Origin: Metabacillus indicus LMG 22858
GTDB lineage: Bacteria > Bacillota > Bacilli > Bacillales > Bacillaceae
DNA length: 64,000 nucleotides
Direction: 5' to 3'
Assembly: GCF_000708755.2 (NCBI RefSeq)
Contig: NZ_JGVU02000022.1
Span: 186,001-250,000 of the forward strand
Shown: positions 55,047 to 64,000 of the stretch, in pieces
Numbering within the stretch: position 1 is the stretch's first letter
Layout: the number at the start of each line of letters is the position of its first letter
Translations under genes and position numbers: made by a program
The notes under the pieces: model-generated
Seen by the model: only the letters and a program-made list of their open reading frames with translations
The model's database searches: none
Told to the model about the DNA's origin: nothing

Positions 55047-55417
55047 GACCCTTCAGTGCTGCTGCCTTGGTGTGAAGGTCACAAAAGCAGTGAGATATAA
55101 CCCTTCAGCAGAGCTTGTCCGCCGTGAAAGGTCAATAAGCATAAGGATATGACCCTTCATCAGACCTGGTCCTTTTTGAAAGGTCAATAAGCGGAAGGAT
55201 AAGACCCTTCATCAGAGCTGGTCCGCCGTGAAAGGTCAATAAGCGGAAGGATAAGACCCTTTATCAAAGCTGGTCCGCCGTGAAAGGTCAATAAGCGGAA
55301 GGATAAGACCCTTTATCAAAGCTGGTCCGCCGTGAAAGGTCAATAAGCGGAAGGATAAGACCCTTTACCAAAGCTGATCCGCCGTGAAAGGTCACTAACC
55401 GAAACGATATAACCCTT
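55047..55417. repeat. 52-bp tandem array 3: alternating GACCCTT / AAAGGTC, 8 units
   Basis: GACCCTT (or AACCCTT) starts at 55047, 55099, 55151, 55203, 55255, 55307, 55359 and 55411; AAAGGTC starts at 55127, 55179, 55231, 55283, 55335 and 55387, with a one-base-shorter form near 55074. The period is 52 bp and the arm gaps are 21 and 17, the same as arrays 1 and 2 although the sequence is unrelated. It lies between two inward-facing terminators (54984-55020 on +, 55445-55479 on -). Confidence 0.95.
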
Positions 55418-55444
55418 CATCAAAGCAATCCCCAAATAAAACAA

Positions 55445-55479
55445 CCAAAAAAAGGCACCCCATAAAACGAGGCACCTTC
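55445..55479 (-). terminator. Rho-independent terminator of nplT
   Basis: On the minus strand AAGGTGCCTC pairs with GGGGTGCCTT (three G-U pairs) over a seven-base loop, followed by seven Ts. The G-U pairs make it functional on this strand only. Confidence 0.85.
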
Positions 55480-55484
55480 ATTCC

Positions 55485-57368
<1,884 letters not shown>

Positions 57369-57383
57369 CTATTATAAGGCAAT

Positions 57384-57398
57384 GGGAAAACGTTTGCA
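57384..57398. promoter_or_regulatory. Maltodextrin operator 1 (LacI-family type)
   Basis: GGGAAAACGTTTGCA, built on the AAACGTTT palindrome used by LacI/CcpA-family regulators. It overlaps the expected -35 region of nplT (TATAAT on the minus strand at 57376-57371) and lies just upstream of the mdxE -35. Confidence 0.75.
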
Positions 57399-57415
57399 TT
57401 TATTTTAAAAAGGTG

Positions 57416-57444
57416 TTGACTTTTAATTCTTGCAAACTTAAAAT
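57416..57444 (+). promoter_or_regulatory. Sigma-A promoter of the mdxEFG operon
   Basis: TTGACT (57416-57421), a 17-base spacer and TAAAAT (57439-57444), preceded by operator 1 and followed by operator 2. The start point would be near 57451, giving a leader of about 195 bases. Confidence 0.75.
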
Positions 57445-57459
57445 AAAAATTAGTTAGTA

Positions 57460-57474
57460 GGGAAAACGTTTGCA
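57460..57474. promoter_or_regulatory. Maltodextrin operator 2 (LacI-family type)
   Basis: An identical copy of the operator 1 15-mer, 76 bp downstream of it and roughly +10 to +24 relative to the predicted mdxE start point, where a bound repressor would block initiation. Two identical sites allow looping. Confidence 0.75.
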
Positions 57475-57532
57475 CAAACCTTGGCAGAAACGGCTGAATG
57501 ATAGAAATGAAAGCCTTTTTTTAAGAGGGTAA

Positions 57533-57548
57533 TAGGAAGCGTTTTCAC
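57533..57548 (+). promoter_or_regulatory. Candidate CcpA cre site in the mdxE leader
   Basis: TAGGAAGCGTTTTCAC fits WTGNAARCGNWWWCAW at 14 of 16 positions, about 85 bases into the predicted transcript, consistent with a carbon-catabolite roadblock. The rest of the 390-base nplT-mdxE region shows no other element. Confidence 0.6.
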
Positions 57549-57645
57549 TGCAAAGCTATGAGACTTTGGTTTCAGTTGTGCTGAACGTCCTCTGGGCACT
57601 AAGTACAATGAAATAGATTACAACAAAATAAAAGGTGGGGAAATT

Positions 57646-58950
57646 ATGAGAAAGTTTTTATCACTTACTCTCATTGCTTTGCTTGTATTCGTCATGGCAG
57701 CATGCAGCAAGCCTGGCAGCTCAGAGCCGGCAAAGACAGAAGGCGGCGACAAAGAGGGAGACAAAAAGACAGAAGAAGCAGTAGATTTAACTCCGGAGGA
57801 AGGCGCTAAGCTTGTACTTTGGGATAATGCAGATTCAGAAGCTGCATGGGCAACTATGGTAGCAGAAGAATTCACGAAAAAATACGACATTCCGGTTGAA
57901 GTGCAGGAAGTTAACCACGTTGACGCTGCCGGCAAACTTGAAGTAGACGGTCCTGCTGGACTTGGCGCAGACGTATTCCACGCACCTCACGATCACGTAG
58001 GAAACATGGTTAAAGCGGGTCTTATTTATGAAAACGTTTTAGCTGATGAATATAAAGAAAGCTTCCTTCCAGCTGCAATCAGCGGAACATCTTACACAGA
58101 TGAAAACGGTGATTCTAAGCTTTACGGATTCCCGATGGCTATTGAAACATATGCACTTTACTACAACAAAGATTTAGTAGACAAGCCTGCAGAAACATTT
58201 GACGAAATTTTCGAACAGTCTAAAGGCTTTGCTGGAGACGGCAAATACGGCTTCATGATGGAGCCTGCAAACTTCTACTTTGCACATGCATTCTTCGCTG
58301 GCTACGGCGGCTACATTTTCGGCAGCGACAACACAGATGCAGCTGATCTTGGAGTGAACAACGAAGGCGCTGTTAAGTCTGGTGAATTCATGCAAAAAAT
58401 GAACAAAGAACTTCTTCCGCTTAAAAAAGAAGACATTACTGGCGACTTGATCAGTTCTTTCTTTAACGATAACAACTTAATGTACCGCATCTCTGGTCCA
58501 TGGGATATTAAAAACCATGAAGAAGCAGGCATCAACTTCGGTATTGCTCCGCTTCCTAAATTAGATAACGGCGAAACACCAAAAAGTTTCTCTGGAATCA
58601 AAGCTTACTATGTAAACTCTTATTCTAAATATCCAAAAGCAGCAACTCTTCTTGCACAATTTGCAACTAGCAAAGAAATGCTTGAAAAACGCTTTGAAAT
58701 GACAGGACAGCTTCCTCCTCAAACAGAATTGATTGAAAGCGACGCTATCCAAAACGACGAAATTGCTTCAGCTTTCCTTGAGCAGGCTGAATCAGCACTT
58801 CCAATGCCGAACATCCCTGAAATGCAATCAGTTTGGGGCCCGATGGAAACGGCTTATACAACAATGTGGAACGATGGAACTGAACCTAAAAAGGCACTTG
58901 ACGCTGCACGTCAGCAAATTGAGGATGCTATCTCTTCACAAACGAAGTAA
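57646..58950 (+). CDS. mdxE: Maltodextrin ABC transporter substrate-binding lipoprotein
   Basis: A 434-residue solute-binding lipoprotein. The signal peptide ends VMAAC with the lipidated cysteine at residue 20; a charged Gly/Lys/Glu linker follows, then a MalE-like fold (KLVLWDNADSEAAWATMVAEEF, GADVFHAPHDHVGNMVKAGL, YGFPMAIETYALYYNKDL). It captures maltodextrins outside the membrane for MdxFG. Codon use is strikingly uniform, as expected for a highly expressed gene. AAAGGTGGGG precedes ATG. A stem-loop after the stop may raise its level relative to mdxFG. Confidence 0.95.
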   Translation: MRKFLSLTLIALLVFVMAACSKPGSSEPAKTEGGDKEGDKKTEEAVDLTPEEGAKLVLWDNADSEAAWATMVAEEFTKKYDIPVEVQEVNHVDAAGKLEVDGPAGLGADVFHAPHDHVGNMVKAGLIYENVLADEYKESFLPAAISGTSYTDENGDSKLYGFPMAIETYALYYNKDLVDKPAETFDEIFEQSKGFAGDGKYGFMMEPANFYFAHAFFAGYGGYIFGSDNTDAADLGVNNEGAVKSGEFMQKMNKELLPLKKEDITGDLISSFFNDNNLMYRISGPWDIKNHEEAGINFGIAPLPKLDNGETPKSFSGIKAYYVNSYSKYPKAATLLAQFATSKEMLEKRFEMTGQLPPQTELIESDAIQNDEIASAFLEQAESALPMPNIPEMQSVWGPMETAYTTMWNDGTEPKKALDAARQQIEDAISSQTK

Positions 58951-58959
58951 TAGTCAGTC

Positions 58960-58986
58960 TGAGCCGATACCTATGGTATTGGCTCA
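58960..58986 (+). promoter_or_regulatory. Intercistronic stem-loop between mdxE and mdxF
   Basis: TGAGCCGATACC pairs with GGTATTGGCTCA (one G-U) over a three-base loop, nine bases after the mdxE stop. It lacks a clean T run, so partial termination or mRNA 3'-end protection is more likely than full termination. Confidence 0.7.
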
Positions 58987-59160
58987 ACTTTTATCCTTTA
59001 TTGGCAGGCAGCAGCCTCTACCTCTATGCCCTGAACATGCATGAGAAAGAGGTGGGGGTCAACTGCCCGTAAATGGGGACAGCAAAGGGACAATGGGGAT
59101 TTTTCGAAGAAGTTTTCTCAATAAACATGATTTTCATACAACGTGAGGAGGCCTGGCATA

Positions 59161-60462
59161 ATGCGCGGACCAGCAAGAATAGGTGCATTACTATCGTTTT
59201 TATTAATGGGGCTTGGACAGATTTACCACCGTCAATATTTAAAGGGTATTCTTTTTATCCTTTTGGAAGTTTATCTTCTCGTTTTTTGGTCACTGCCTTT
59301 CAGATATGCAATGTGGGGTCTGACAACTCTAGGAGACACACCTCAATCAAGAAATGGATTCCAAGTAGTTCAGGGCGATCACTCAATCTTCCTGATGATC
59401 GAAGGAATTATCTTCTTAATTTCATTCATTTTGTTCTTGTGGGTTTACTACCTGAACGTGCGCGATGCCTATAAAGTCGGTCAAGCACGCGAACGCGGCA
59501 TCAAGCCGAACACAACTAAGCAAACGCTTGCCAACGTATGGGAGAACGGATTCCCTTACATCCTGTTAACACCTTCTATTCTATTTACAATGTTCCTTAC
59601 CATTCTTCCGCTTCTATTCGGAGTAATGATTGCTTTTACAAACTACTCAGGTCCAAACCACTTGCCGCCGAAGGCGCTTGTAGACTGGGTAGGATTTGAT
59701 ACATTCCTGAATCTTTTCCAGCTGAAAACATGGAGCACGACGTTCTACGGAGTATTCGGATGGACGGTTCTGTGGGCGATTCTTTCAACAGCGACAACGT
59801 TCTTCCTAGGCTTAATCTTTGCTGTATTCATCAACCATAAAGGAATCAAACTTAAGCGCTTATGGCGCTCCATCTACATTCTGCCATGGGCTATCCCGCA
59901 GTTTGTCAGCATTTTGATTATGAGAAACATCTTCAACGGAGAATTCGGTCCGCTGAACCAGTACTTAAGAGCGCTTGGTCTTGAAGCAATTCCATGGCTT
60001 TCTGATCCGATGTGGGCAAAAGTGACGCTTGTCACAGTTAACATGTGGTTTGGATTCCCGTTCTGGATGGTTCTGATGAGCGGTGTTATGACCACGATTG
60101 ATAAAGAAATGTTTGAGGCAGCAGATGTTGACGGAGCAACTCCTTGGAGCAAGTTCTGGAAAATCACAATGCCGATTGTTATGTTCTCAACGGCTCCTCT
60201 TCTCATCATGAGCTTTGCAGGGAACTTCAATAACTTCAACATTATCTATCTATTAACGCAAGGTAACCCTGTAAACGTTGAATACAGCTATGCCGGCTCT
60301 ACAGATATCCTGATCAGCTGGATTTACAAAATGACGCTTGAGCAGAGCCAGTTTGCTACAGCTTCGGTTGTATCCATCCTCATCTTTATCGTAGTAGCAA
60401 CTCTTTCTATCTGGAACTTCAGAAAAACAAAAGCCTTCAAGGAAGAGGATATGATGTCATGA
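59161..60462 (+). CDS. mdxF: Maltodextrin ABC transporter permease MdxF
   Basis: A 433-residue MalF-type permease. An N-terminal hydrophobic part (residues 10-110, including LLSFLLMGLGQIYHRQYLKGILFILLE in pieces) precedes the core with about six membrane segments. The EAA loop is EAADVDGATPWSKFWKITMPI near residues 320-340. It pairs with MdxG to form the membrane channel; no ATPase gene is nearby, so a shared MsmX-type ATPase is expected. ATG at 59161 follows AGGAGG. The stop overlaps mdxG. Confidence 0.95.
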   Translation: MRGPARIGALLSFLLMGLGQIYHRQYLKGILFILLEVYLLVFWSLPFRYAMWGLTTLGDTPQSRNGFQVVQGDHSIFLMIEGIIFLISFILFLWVYYLNVRDAYKVGQARERGIKPNTTKQTLANVWENGFPYILLTPSILFTMFLTILPLLFGVMIAFTNYSGPNHLPPKALVDWVGFDTFLNLFQLKTWSTTFYGVFGWTVLWAILSTATTFFLGLIFAVFINHKGIKLKRLWRSIYILPWAIPQFVSILIMRNIFNGEFGPLNQYLRALGLEAIPWLSDPMWAKVTLVTVNMWFGFPFWMVLMSGVMTTIDKEMFEAADVDGATPWSKFWKITMPIVMFSTAPLLIMSFAGNFNNFNIIYLLTQGNPVNVEYSYAGSTDILISWIYKMTLEQSQFATASVVSILIFIVVATLSIWNFRKTKAFKEEDMMS

Positions 60463-61298
60463 TGAACAAAAAACTAACTGATAAACTCGTCGTAGGCGTT
60501 ATATATGCCATTTTAATTCTAACAGCTATTGCAGTGCTGTATCCTGTGTATTTCATTATTATCGGGTCACTGAATCCAGGGGATTCTCTTTTCAAAACAA
60601 AGCTTATTCCAGAGGCGCTTACACTGGATCATTACCGCTATCTGTTTGAAGAGACAAAGTATCTGACATGGTATAAAAACACATTTAAAATTGCCTTTTT
60701 CAACATGCTCATCTCAACATTCCTTGTTGTAACGGCAGCATACGCATTTTCCCGTTTCCGTTTTCCGGGACGCAAGCAGGGTCTTATGGCCATGCTCGTT
60801 CTGCAGATGTTCCCAAGCTTCATGGGGATGATCGCCATTTACATTCTTCTGCTTCAAATTGGCCTATTGGACAATCACTGGGGTCTGATTCTTGTATACG
60901 CAGGCGGATCCATTCCGTTCGGCGCTTGGCTTGTTAAAGGATATTTTGACGGTCTGCCAAGAAGTCTTGAAGAAGCAGCAAAGATTGACGGAGCGAGCCA
61001 TACAACGATTTTCTTTAAAATCATGATGCCGCTTTCTAAACCGATCCTTGTTTTTATCGCTGTAAATAACTTTATCGGTCCATGGATGGACTTCATCTTT
61101 GCCCGATTGATTCTTCGTTCAAATGAAAACAAAACACTTGCTGTCGGATTGTTTGAATTTGTTACAGGAAGAACGAGCACGCAGTTCACAACATTTGCAG
61201 CAGGAGCTGTTCTTGTAGCCGTTCCAATTACGATTTTGTTCCTGATCTTCCAGAAGTACATTGTTGAAGGACTGACAGCGGGAGCGAATAAAGGATAA
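60459..61298 (+). CDS. mdxG: Maltodextrin ABC transporter permease MdxG
   Basis: A 279-residue MalG-type permease with six membrane segments and the EAA loop EEAAKIDGASHTTIFFKIMMPL near residues 169-190. It forms the heterodimeric channel with MdxF. The start overlaps the mdxF stop as ATGA. A perfect CGATTTCA/TGAAATCG hairpin at 61308-61326 follows the stop without a T run. Confidence 0.95.
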   Translation: MMNKKLTDKLVVGVIYAILILTAIAVLYPVYFIIIGSLNPGDSLFKTKLIPEALTLDHYRYLFEETKYLTWYKNTFKIAFFNMLISTFLVVTAAYAFSRFRFPGRKQGLMAMLVLQMFPSFMGMIAIYILLLQIGLLDNHWGLILVYAGGSIPFGAWLVKGYFDGLPRSLEEAAKIDGASHTTIFFKIMMPLSKPILVFIAVNNFIGPWMDFIFARLILRSNENKTLAVGLFEFVTGRTSTQFTTFAAGAVLVAVPITILFLIFQKYIVEGLTAGANKG

Positions 61299-61348
61299 GC
61301 AAGAGAACGATTTCATATTGAAATCGCCTTAACAGTTTAATAGTCTTA

Positions 61349-61385
61349 TGTGTAAAGCTGTCCGGTTCCGGGCAGCTATTACACA
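61349..61385 (+). promoter_or_regulatory. Long stem-loop in the amylase leader
   Basis: TGTGTAA pairs with TTACACA and an inner AGCTG-TCCG stem pairs with CGGG-CAGCT, giving about 16 paired positions with one bulge and a four-base loop. It ends 18 bases before the amylase ATG, leaving the GGGGGG ribosome site exposed. No T run, so it is not a simple terminator. Confidence 0.65.
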
Positions 61386-61402
61386 GTAAGGGGGGCAGAG
61401 GG

Positions 61403-62938
61403 ATGTTTAAACGGTTTATAAAAGGACTAGTCATCCCTTTTTTCCTTCTTTCAGGTTTTCCGGCTGTGCATGCCGGAGCAGAGAAGAAGGAGGAAAATCG
61501 TTCTTGGCAGGACGAAAGCATGTATTTTATCATGGTGGACCGCTTCCATAACGGCGACTCGTCCAATGATTTTGAAGCAGATCCGAAAAATCCGAAAGCC
61601 TATCACGGAGGGGACCTGAAAGGAATCACCGACAAGCTTGATTACATTCAGGACATGGGCTTTACGTCCATCTGGCTGACTCCTGTTTTTGATAACGAAG
61701 AAGGCGGATATCATGGCTACTGGATACGCGATTTCAAGAACGTTGATGAAAACTTTGGGACACTTGAAGATTTTAAGACTCTAGTCAAAGAAGCGCATAA
61801 GCGCGACATGAAAGTGATGCTTGACTTTGTTGTCAATCATACCGGCTACAAACACCCGTGGGTGAATGATCCGGACAAAAAAGACTGGTTTCACGAAAAA
61901 AAGGACATTGCCAACTGGCAAAACCAAGAGGAAGTAGAAAATGGCTGGCTTTTCGGTCTGCCTGATCTGAATACGGAAAATCCCGAAACGAAAGCGTTTC
62001 TGATTGATGCTGCAAAATGGTGGATTACAGAAACTGATATTGACGGGTACCGCCTTGATACAGTGCGCCACGTCCCGAAAGCATTCTGGGAAGAGTTTTC
62101 CAAAGAAGTGAAATCAGTAAAGAGCGACTTCTTTTTAATGGGAGAGGTTTGGGATAAAGATCCGCAGTATGTTGCGGGATATACAGAAGCAGGACTTGAT
62201 TCGGTTGTAGACTATCCTTTCTTTGAGGATGCTTCCAAAGTGTTCTCCAATACAGGGGGCACTGCCGGAATGCTTGCCAATGTGTTTAAAAGAAATCAGA
62301 TTCTGTACAAGGATCCATTTGTTTTAGGCAATTTTATTGATAATCATGATAACGAACGATTTACTAGAAAAGCACTCGTCAATAAACAGAATCCGGTTAC
62401 CCGCATTAAAATGGCGCTGACCTATATGTATGCAGCACCGGGTATGCCAATTGTGTATTACGGAACTGAAATTGCGATGGACGGGGGCAATGATCCGGAT
62501 AATCGCAGAATGATGAATTTCCGTGCAAATGATGAATTGATTAAATATGTTTCAAAGCTTGGAAAGATCCGAAATGAATTTCCTTCTCTCAGAAGAGGAG
62601 AGATGGAAGTGCTGTTTGATGAAAAGGGCATGACCATTTTCAAGCGGACATACGAAGGTGAAACAACGGTGGTTGCCGTAAACAATACCGAAGAATCAAG
62701 AACGGCTGTTGTTCCGGCTGATGCTCTCGCTGAAAATAAAGAACTGAACGGGCTTTTAACCGGGGACAGGACTGAAGAGAAAAATGAAGAGTACGAATTT
62801 ATTCTCGACAGAGAGACTGCGGAAATCTATGAGACTGTTGAAAAAACAGGTCCTAATATTCCTCTGATCAGTGTCTTTATTGCCGTTCCTGTATTATTTG
62901 CAGGATTTTTGTACCGGAACAGAAGGAAGCGAACATAA
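61403..62938 (+). CDS. Secreted, C-terminally membrane-anchored alpha-amylase (GH13)
   Basis: A 511-residue alpha-amylase. The signal peptide (residues 1-24) ends near VHAGA. The barrel shows YFIMVDRFHNGD, SIWLTPVF, VMLDFVVNHTGY, the nucleophile in GYRLDTVRH near residue 218, the acid/base in LMGEVWD near 248 and FIDNHDNERF near 314. A small C domain follows. The last 30 residues are a hydrophobic helix (IPLISVFIAVPVLFAGFLY) and a basic NRRKR tail, so the enzyme is probably anchored on the outer face of the membrane. It degrades starch to maltodextrins for MdxEFG. It follows mdxG by 104 bases. Confidence 0.93.
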   Translation: MFKRFIKGLVIPFFLLSGFPAVHAGAEKKEENRSWQDESMYFIMVDRFHNGDSSNDFEADPKNPKAYHGGDLKGITDKLDYIQDMGFTSIWLTPVFDNEEGGYHGYWIRDFKNVDENFGTLEDFKTLVKEAHKRDMKVMLDFVVNHTGYKHPWVNDPDKKDWFHEKKDIANWQNQEEVENGWLFGLPDLNTENPETKAFLIDAAKWWITETDIDGYRLDTVRHVPKAFWEEFSKEVKSVKSDFFLMGEVWDKDPQYVAGYTEAGLDSVVDYPFFEDASKVFSNTGGTAGMLANVFKRNQILYKDPFVLGNFIDNHDNERFTRKALVNKQNPVTRIKMALTYMYAAPGMPIVYYGTEIAMDGGNDPDNRRMMNFRANDELIKYVSKLGKIRNEFPSLRRGEMEVLFDEKGMTIFKRTYEGETTVVAVNNTEESRTAVVPADALAENKELNGLLTGDRTEEKNEEYEFILDRETAEIYETVEKTGPNIPLISVFIAVPVLFAGFLYRNRRKRT

Positions 62939-62959
62939 GGGAAATGCTTTTCCCTTTTT
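62937..62959 (+). terminator. Rho-independent terminator after the amylase gene
   Basis: AAGGGAAA/TTTCCCTT with a four-base loop and a short T run; the first base pairs overlap the amylase TAA. Confidence 0.82.
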
Positions 62960-63056
62960 GCAGATTATGAGTGAATGCGGTTACAATAGCATTCGCAGAT
63001 GATTATTTGCCGGAGCCTGAAAGCTCCGATCATGCCAGTAAGAGAGGGATGGGATT

Positions 63057-64000
63057 GTGGCAACAATTAAAGATGTCGCAAAGTTAGCAAATGTAGCTCC
63101 ATCAACAGTTTCCAGAGTGATTGCTAATAACCCGCGTATAAGTGAAAAAACAAAAGAAAGAGTAAGAGAGGCGATGAGTGAGCTTGGGTATCATCCTAAT
63201 TTCATTGCCAGAAGTCTTGCCAATCAGTCAACCCAGGCAATCGGCATCGTGATTCCGGGTTCTGCTGACAAAGCGTTCTTAAATCCATTCTTTCCTGAAG
63301 TTATCCGCGGCATAAGCAAAGGAGCCCATCAAAAACATTATGCTCTGCATATGTCGACGGGTGAAACGGACGCTGAAATTATGGAGGGCGTCGTGCAAAT
63401 GGTTGAAGGGAAACGGGTAGACGGCATCATTCTCCTGTATTCTCAAGTAGACGATAAGCTGACTAAATATCTTCTGAGAAAAAAATTCCCGTTTGTCATT
63501 GTCGGAAAGCCATTTAAAGATGTCGAGCACATTACACATGTAGACAATGATAACTACCGTGCAGCAAAAGAAGTGACGGAACATCTGATCGAGCTTGGTC
63601 ATGAGCGTGTGGCGTTCATCGGGGGAAATCTCAAGCTTGTCGTAACAGTCGAGCGCCTTTTGGGATATGAAAAAGCTATACGAAACGCGGGCCTTGTTTA
63701 CCGTGATGATTACATCATTCACGCACAGTTTTTAAAAGAGGGCGGGCAGGCAGCCGTTCAGGAACTGTTTAACCTGGATGAGCCTCCAACAGCTCTTGTC
63801 GTGGCAGACGACCTGATGGCGCTCGGCGTGCTGAATACTCTTGATGATATGGGCATTAACGTTCCGAATGATGTATCTGTCGTCTCATTCAACAATGTTA
63901 TGCTTTCTGAAGTGTCAAGACCGCCTCTTACAACCGTTGATATCAATATCTTTCAATTAGGCTATGAAGCTTCCAAGCATGTCATTCAGCTGGTGGAAGA
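63057..64000 (+). CDS. mdxR: LacI family maltose/maltodextrin regulator (MdxR/MalR-like), truncated by window end
   Basis: The first 314 codons of a LacI/GalR regulator; the stop lies beyond the window. The DNA-binding start VATIKDVAKLANVAPSTVSRVIANNPRISEKTKERVREAM is plain (residues 1-40, described as helix-turn-helix plus hinge), with the hinge helix NFIARSLANQ. The effector domain follows: QAIGIVIPGS, GKRVDGIILL, FPFVIVGKP, HVDNDNYRAA, VVADDLMALG and VSVVSFNNV. The start is GTG, GAGAGGGATGGG upstream. Position after the mdx genes suggests it represses them through the twin GGGAAAACGTTTGCA sites. Confidence 0.9.
   Translation, partial: MATIKDVAKLANVAPSTVSRVIANNPRISEKTKERVREAMSELGYHPNFIARSLANQSTQAIGIVIPGSADKAFLNPFFPEVIRGISKGAHQKHYALHMSTGETDAEIMEGVVQMVEGKRVDGIILLYSQVDDKLTKYLLRKKFPFVIVGKPFKDVEHITHVDNDNYRAAKEVTEHLIELGHERVAFIGGNLKLVVTVERLLGYEKAIRNAGLVYRDDYIIHAQFLKEGGQAAVQELFNLDEPPTALVVADDLMALGVLNTLDDMGINVPNDVSVVSFNNVMLSEVSRPPLTTVDINIFQLGYEASKHVIQLVE

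Noticed and set aside
31874-55417. Strand-specific RNA covariation in the arrays
   Set aside because: Some arm variants pair by G-U only on the plus strand (array 1 at 32002 and 32394, array 2 at 54382), but the common CAC/GTA extension in array 1 pairs better on the minus strand, so no consistent strand bias is supported.

Overview
The window comes from a moderate-GC, endospore-forming, pigmented Bacillaceae chromosome, most like Metabacillus/Bacillus of the B. indicus type. The reasons are comK, the gerP operon, sporulation-associated asnO and spo0E-like genes, AGGAGG-type ribosome sites with many TTG/GTG starts, and a C30-type carotenoid gene set. Genus-level placement is inference. No rRNA, tRNA, CRISPR, transposase or prophage gene was seen.

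Layout. 1-7.7 kb: end of azlC, azlD, an M48 membrane protease, isocitrate lyase, a YwqA-like SWIM/SNF2 helicase and a protein that resembles the uracil-DNA-glycosylase fold. 7.8-15.1 kb: alpha/beta hydrolase, yhzC, comK, yhjD, yhjE-sipV, a LysR/MFS divergent pair and a second MFS gene. 15.3-29.4 kb: recombination-repair genes addB-addA-sbcD-sbcC-yisB, meeting the spore germination operon gerPA-F head-on. 29.7-39.5 kb: topB, a 52-bp repeat array, a DUF418 protein, spo0E-like gene, yisK, rocD, yisL, yisN and asnO. 39.6-51.7 kb: a membrane protein, a carotenoid operon (two desaturases plus a CrtM/YisP-type synthase), an S-box-controlled metQ, SelO, a second carotenoid operon on the minus strand (cruF, acyltransferase, crtP-like) and amtB. 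52-55.4 kb: yisQ, yisR, a second 52-bp array, a 2Fe-2S ferredoxin and a third 52-bp array. 55.5-64 kb: a maltodextrin regulon with neopullulanase diverging from mdxEFG, a membrane-anchored alpha-amylase and a LacI-type regulator cut by the window end.

The backbone (comK, yhjD-yhjE-sipV, addBA-sbcDC-yisB-gerP, spo0E-like, yisK, yisL, yisN, asnO, yisP, yisQ, yisR) follows Bacillus subtilis gene order as I remember it. The crt, metQ, selO and amtB genes look like insertions into, or losses from, that order. The yisP position holds a synthase with both aspartate motifs intact, coupled to carotenoid desaturases.

The least explained structure is a set of three intergenic arrays (31874-32504, 54382-54620, 55047-55417). 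They have different sequences but the same exact 52-bp period and the same internal geometry of inverted 7-mer arms (gaps of 17 and 21 bp). The arm sequence changes between arrays while pairing is kept. I do not recognise this as a named family. Readable regulatory signals include a SAM riboswitch with terminator and antiterminator, a perfect TnrA/GlnR box at amtB, a sigma-K-type promoter before gerPA, a LexA-like box between yhjD and yhjE, a perfect LysR-region palindrome and twin operators in the maltodextrin divergent promoter.
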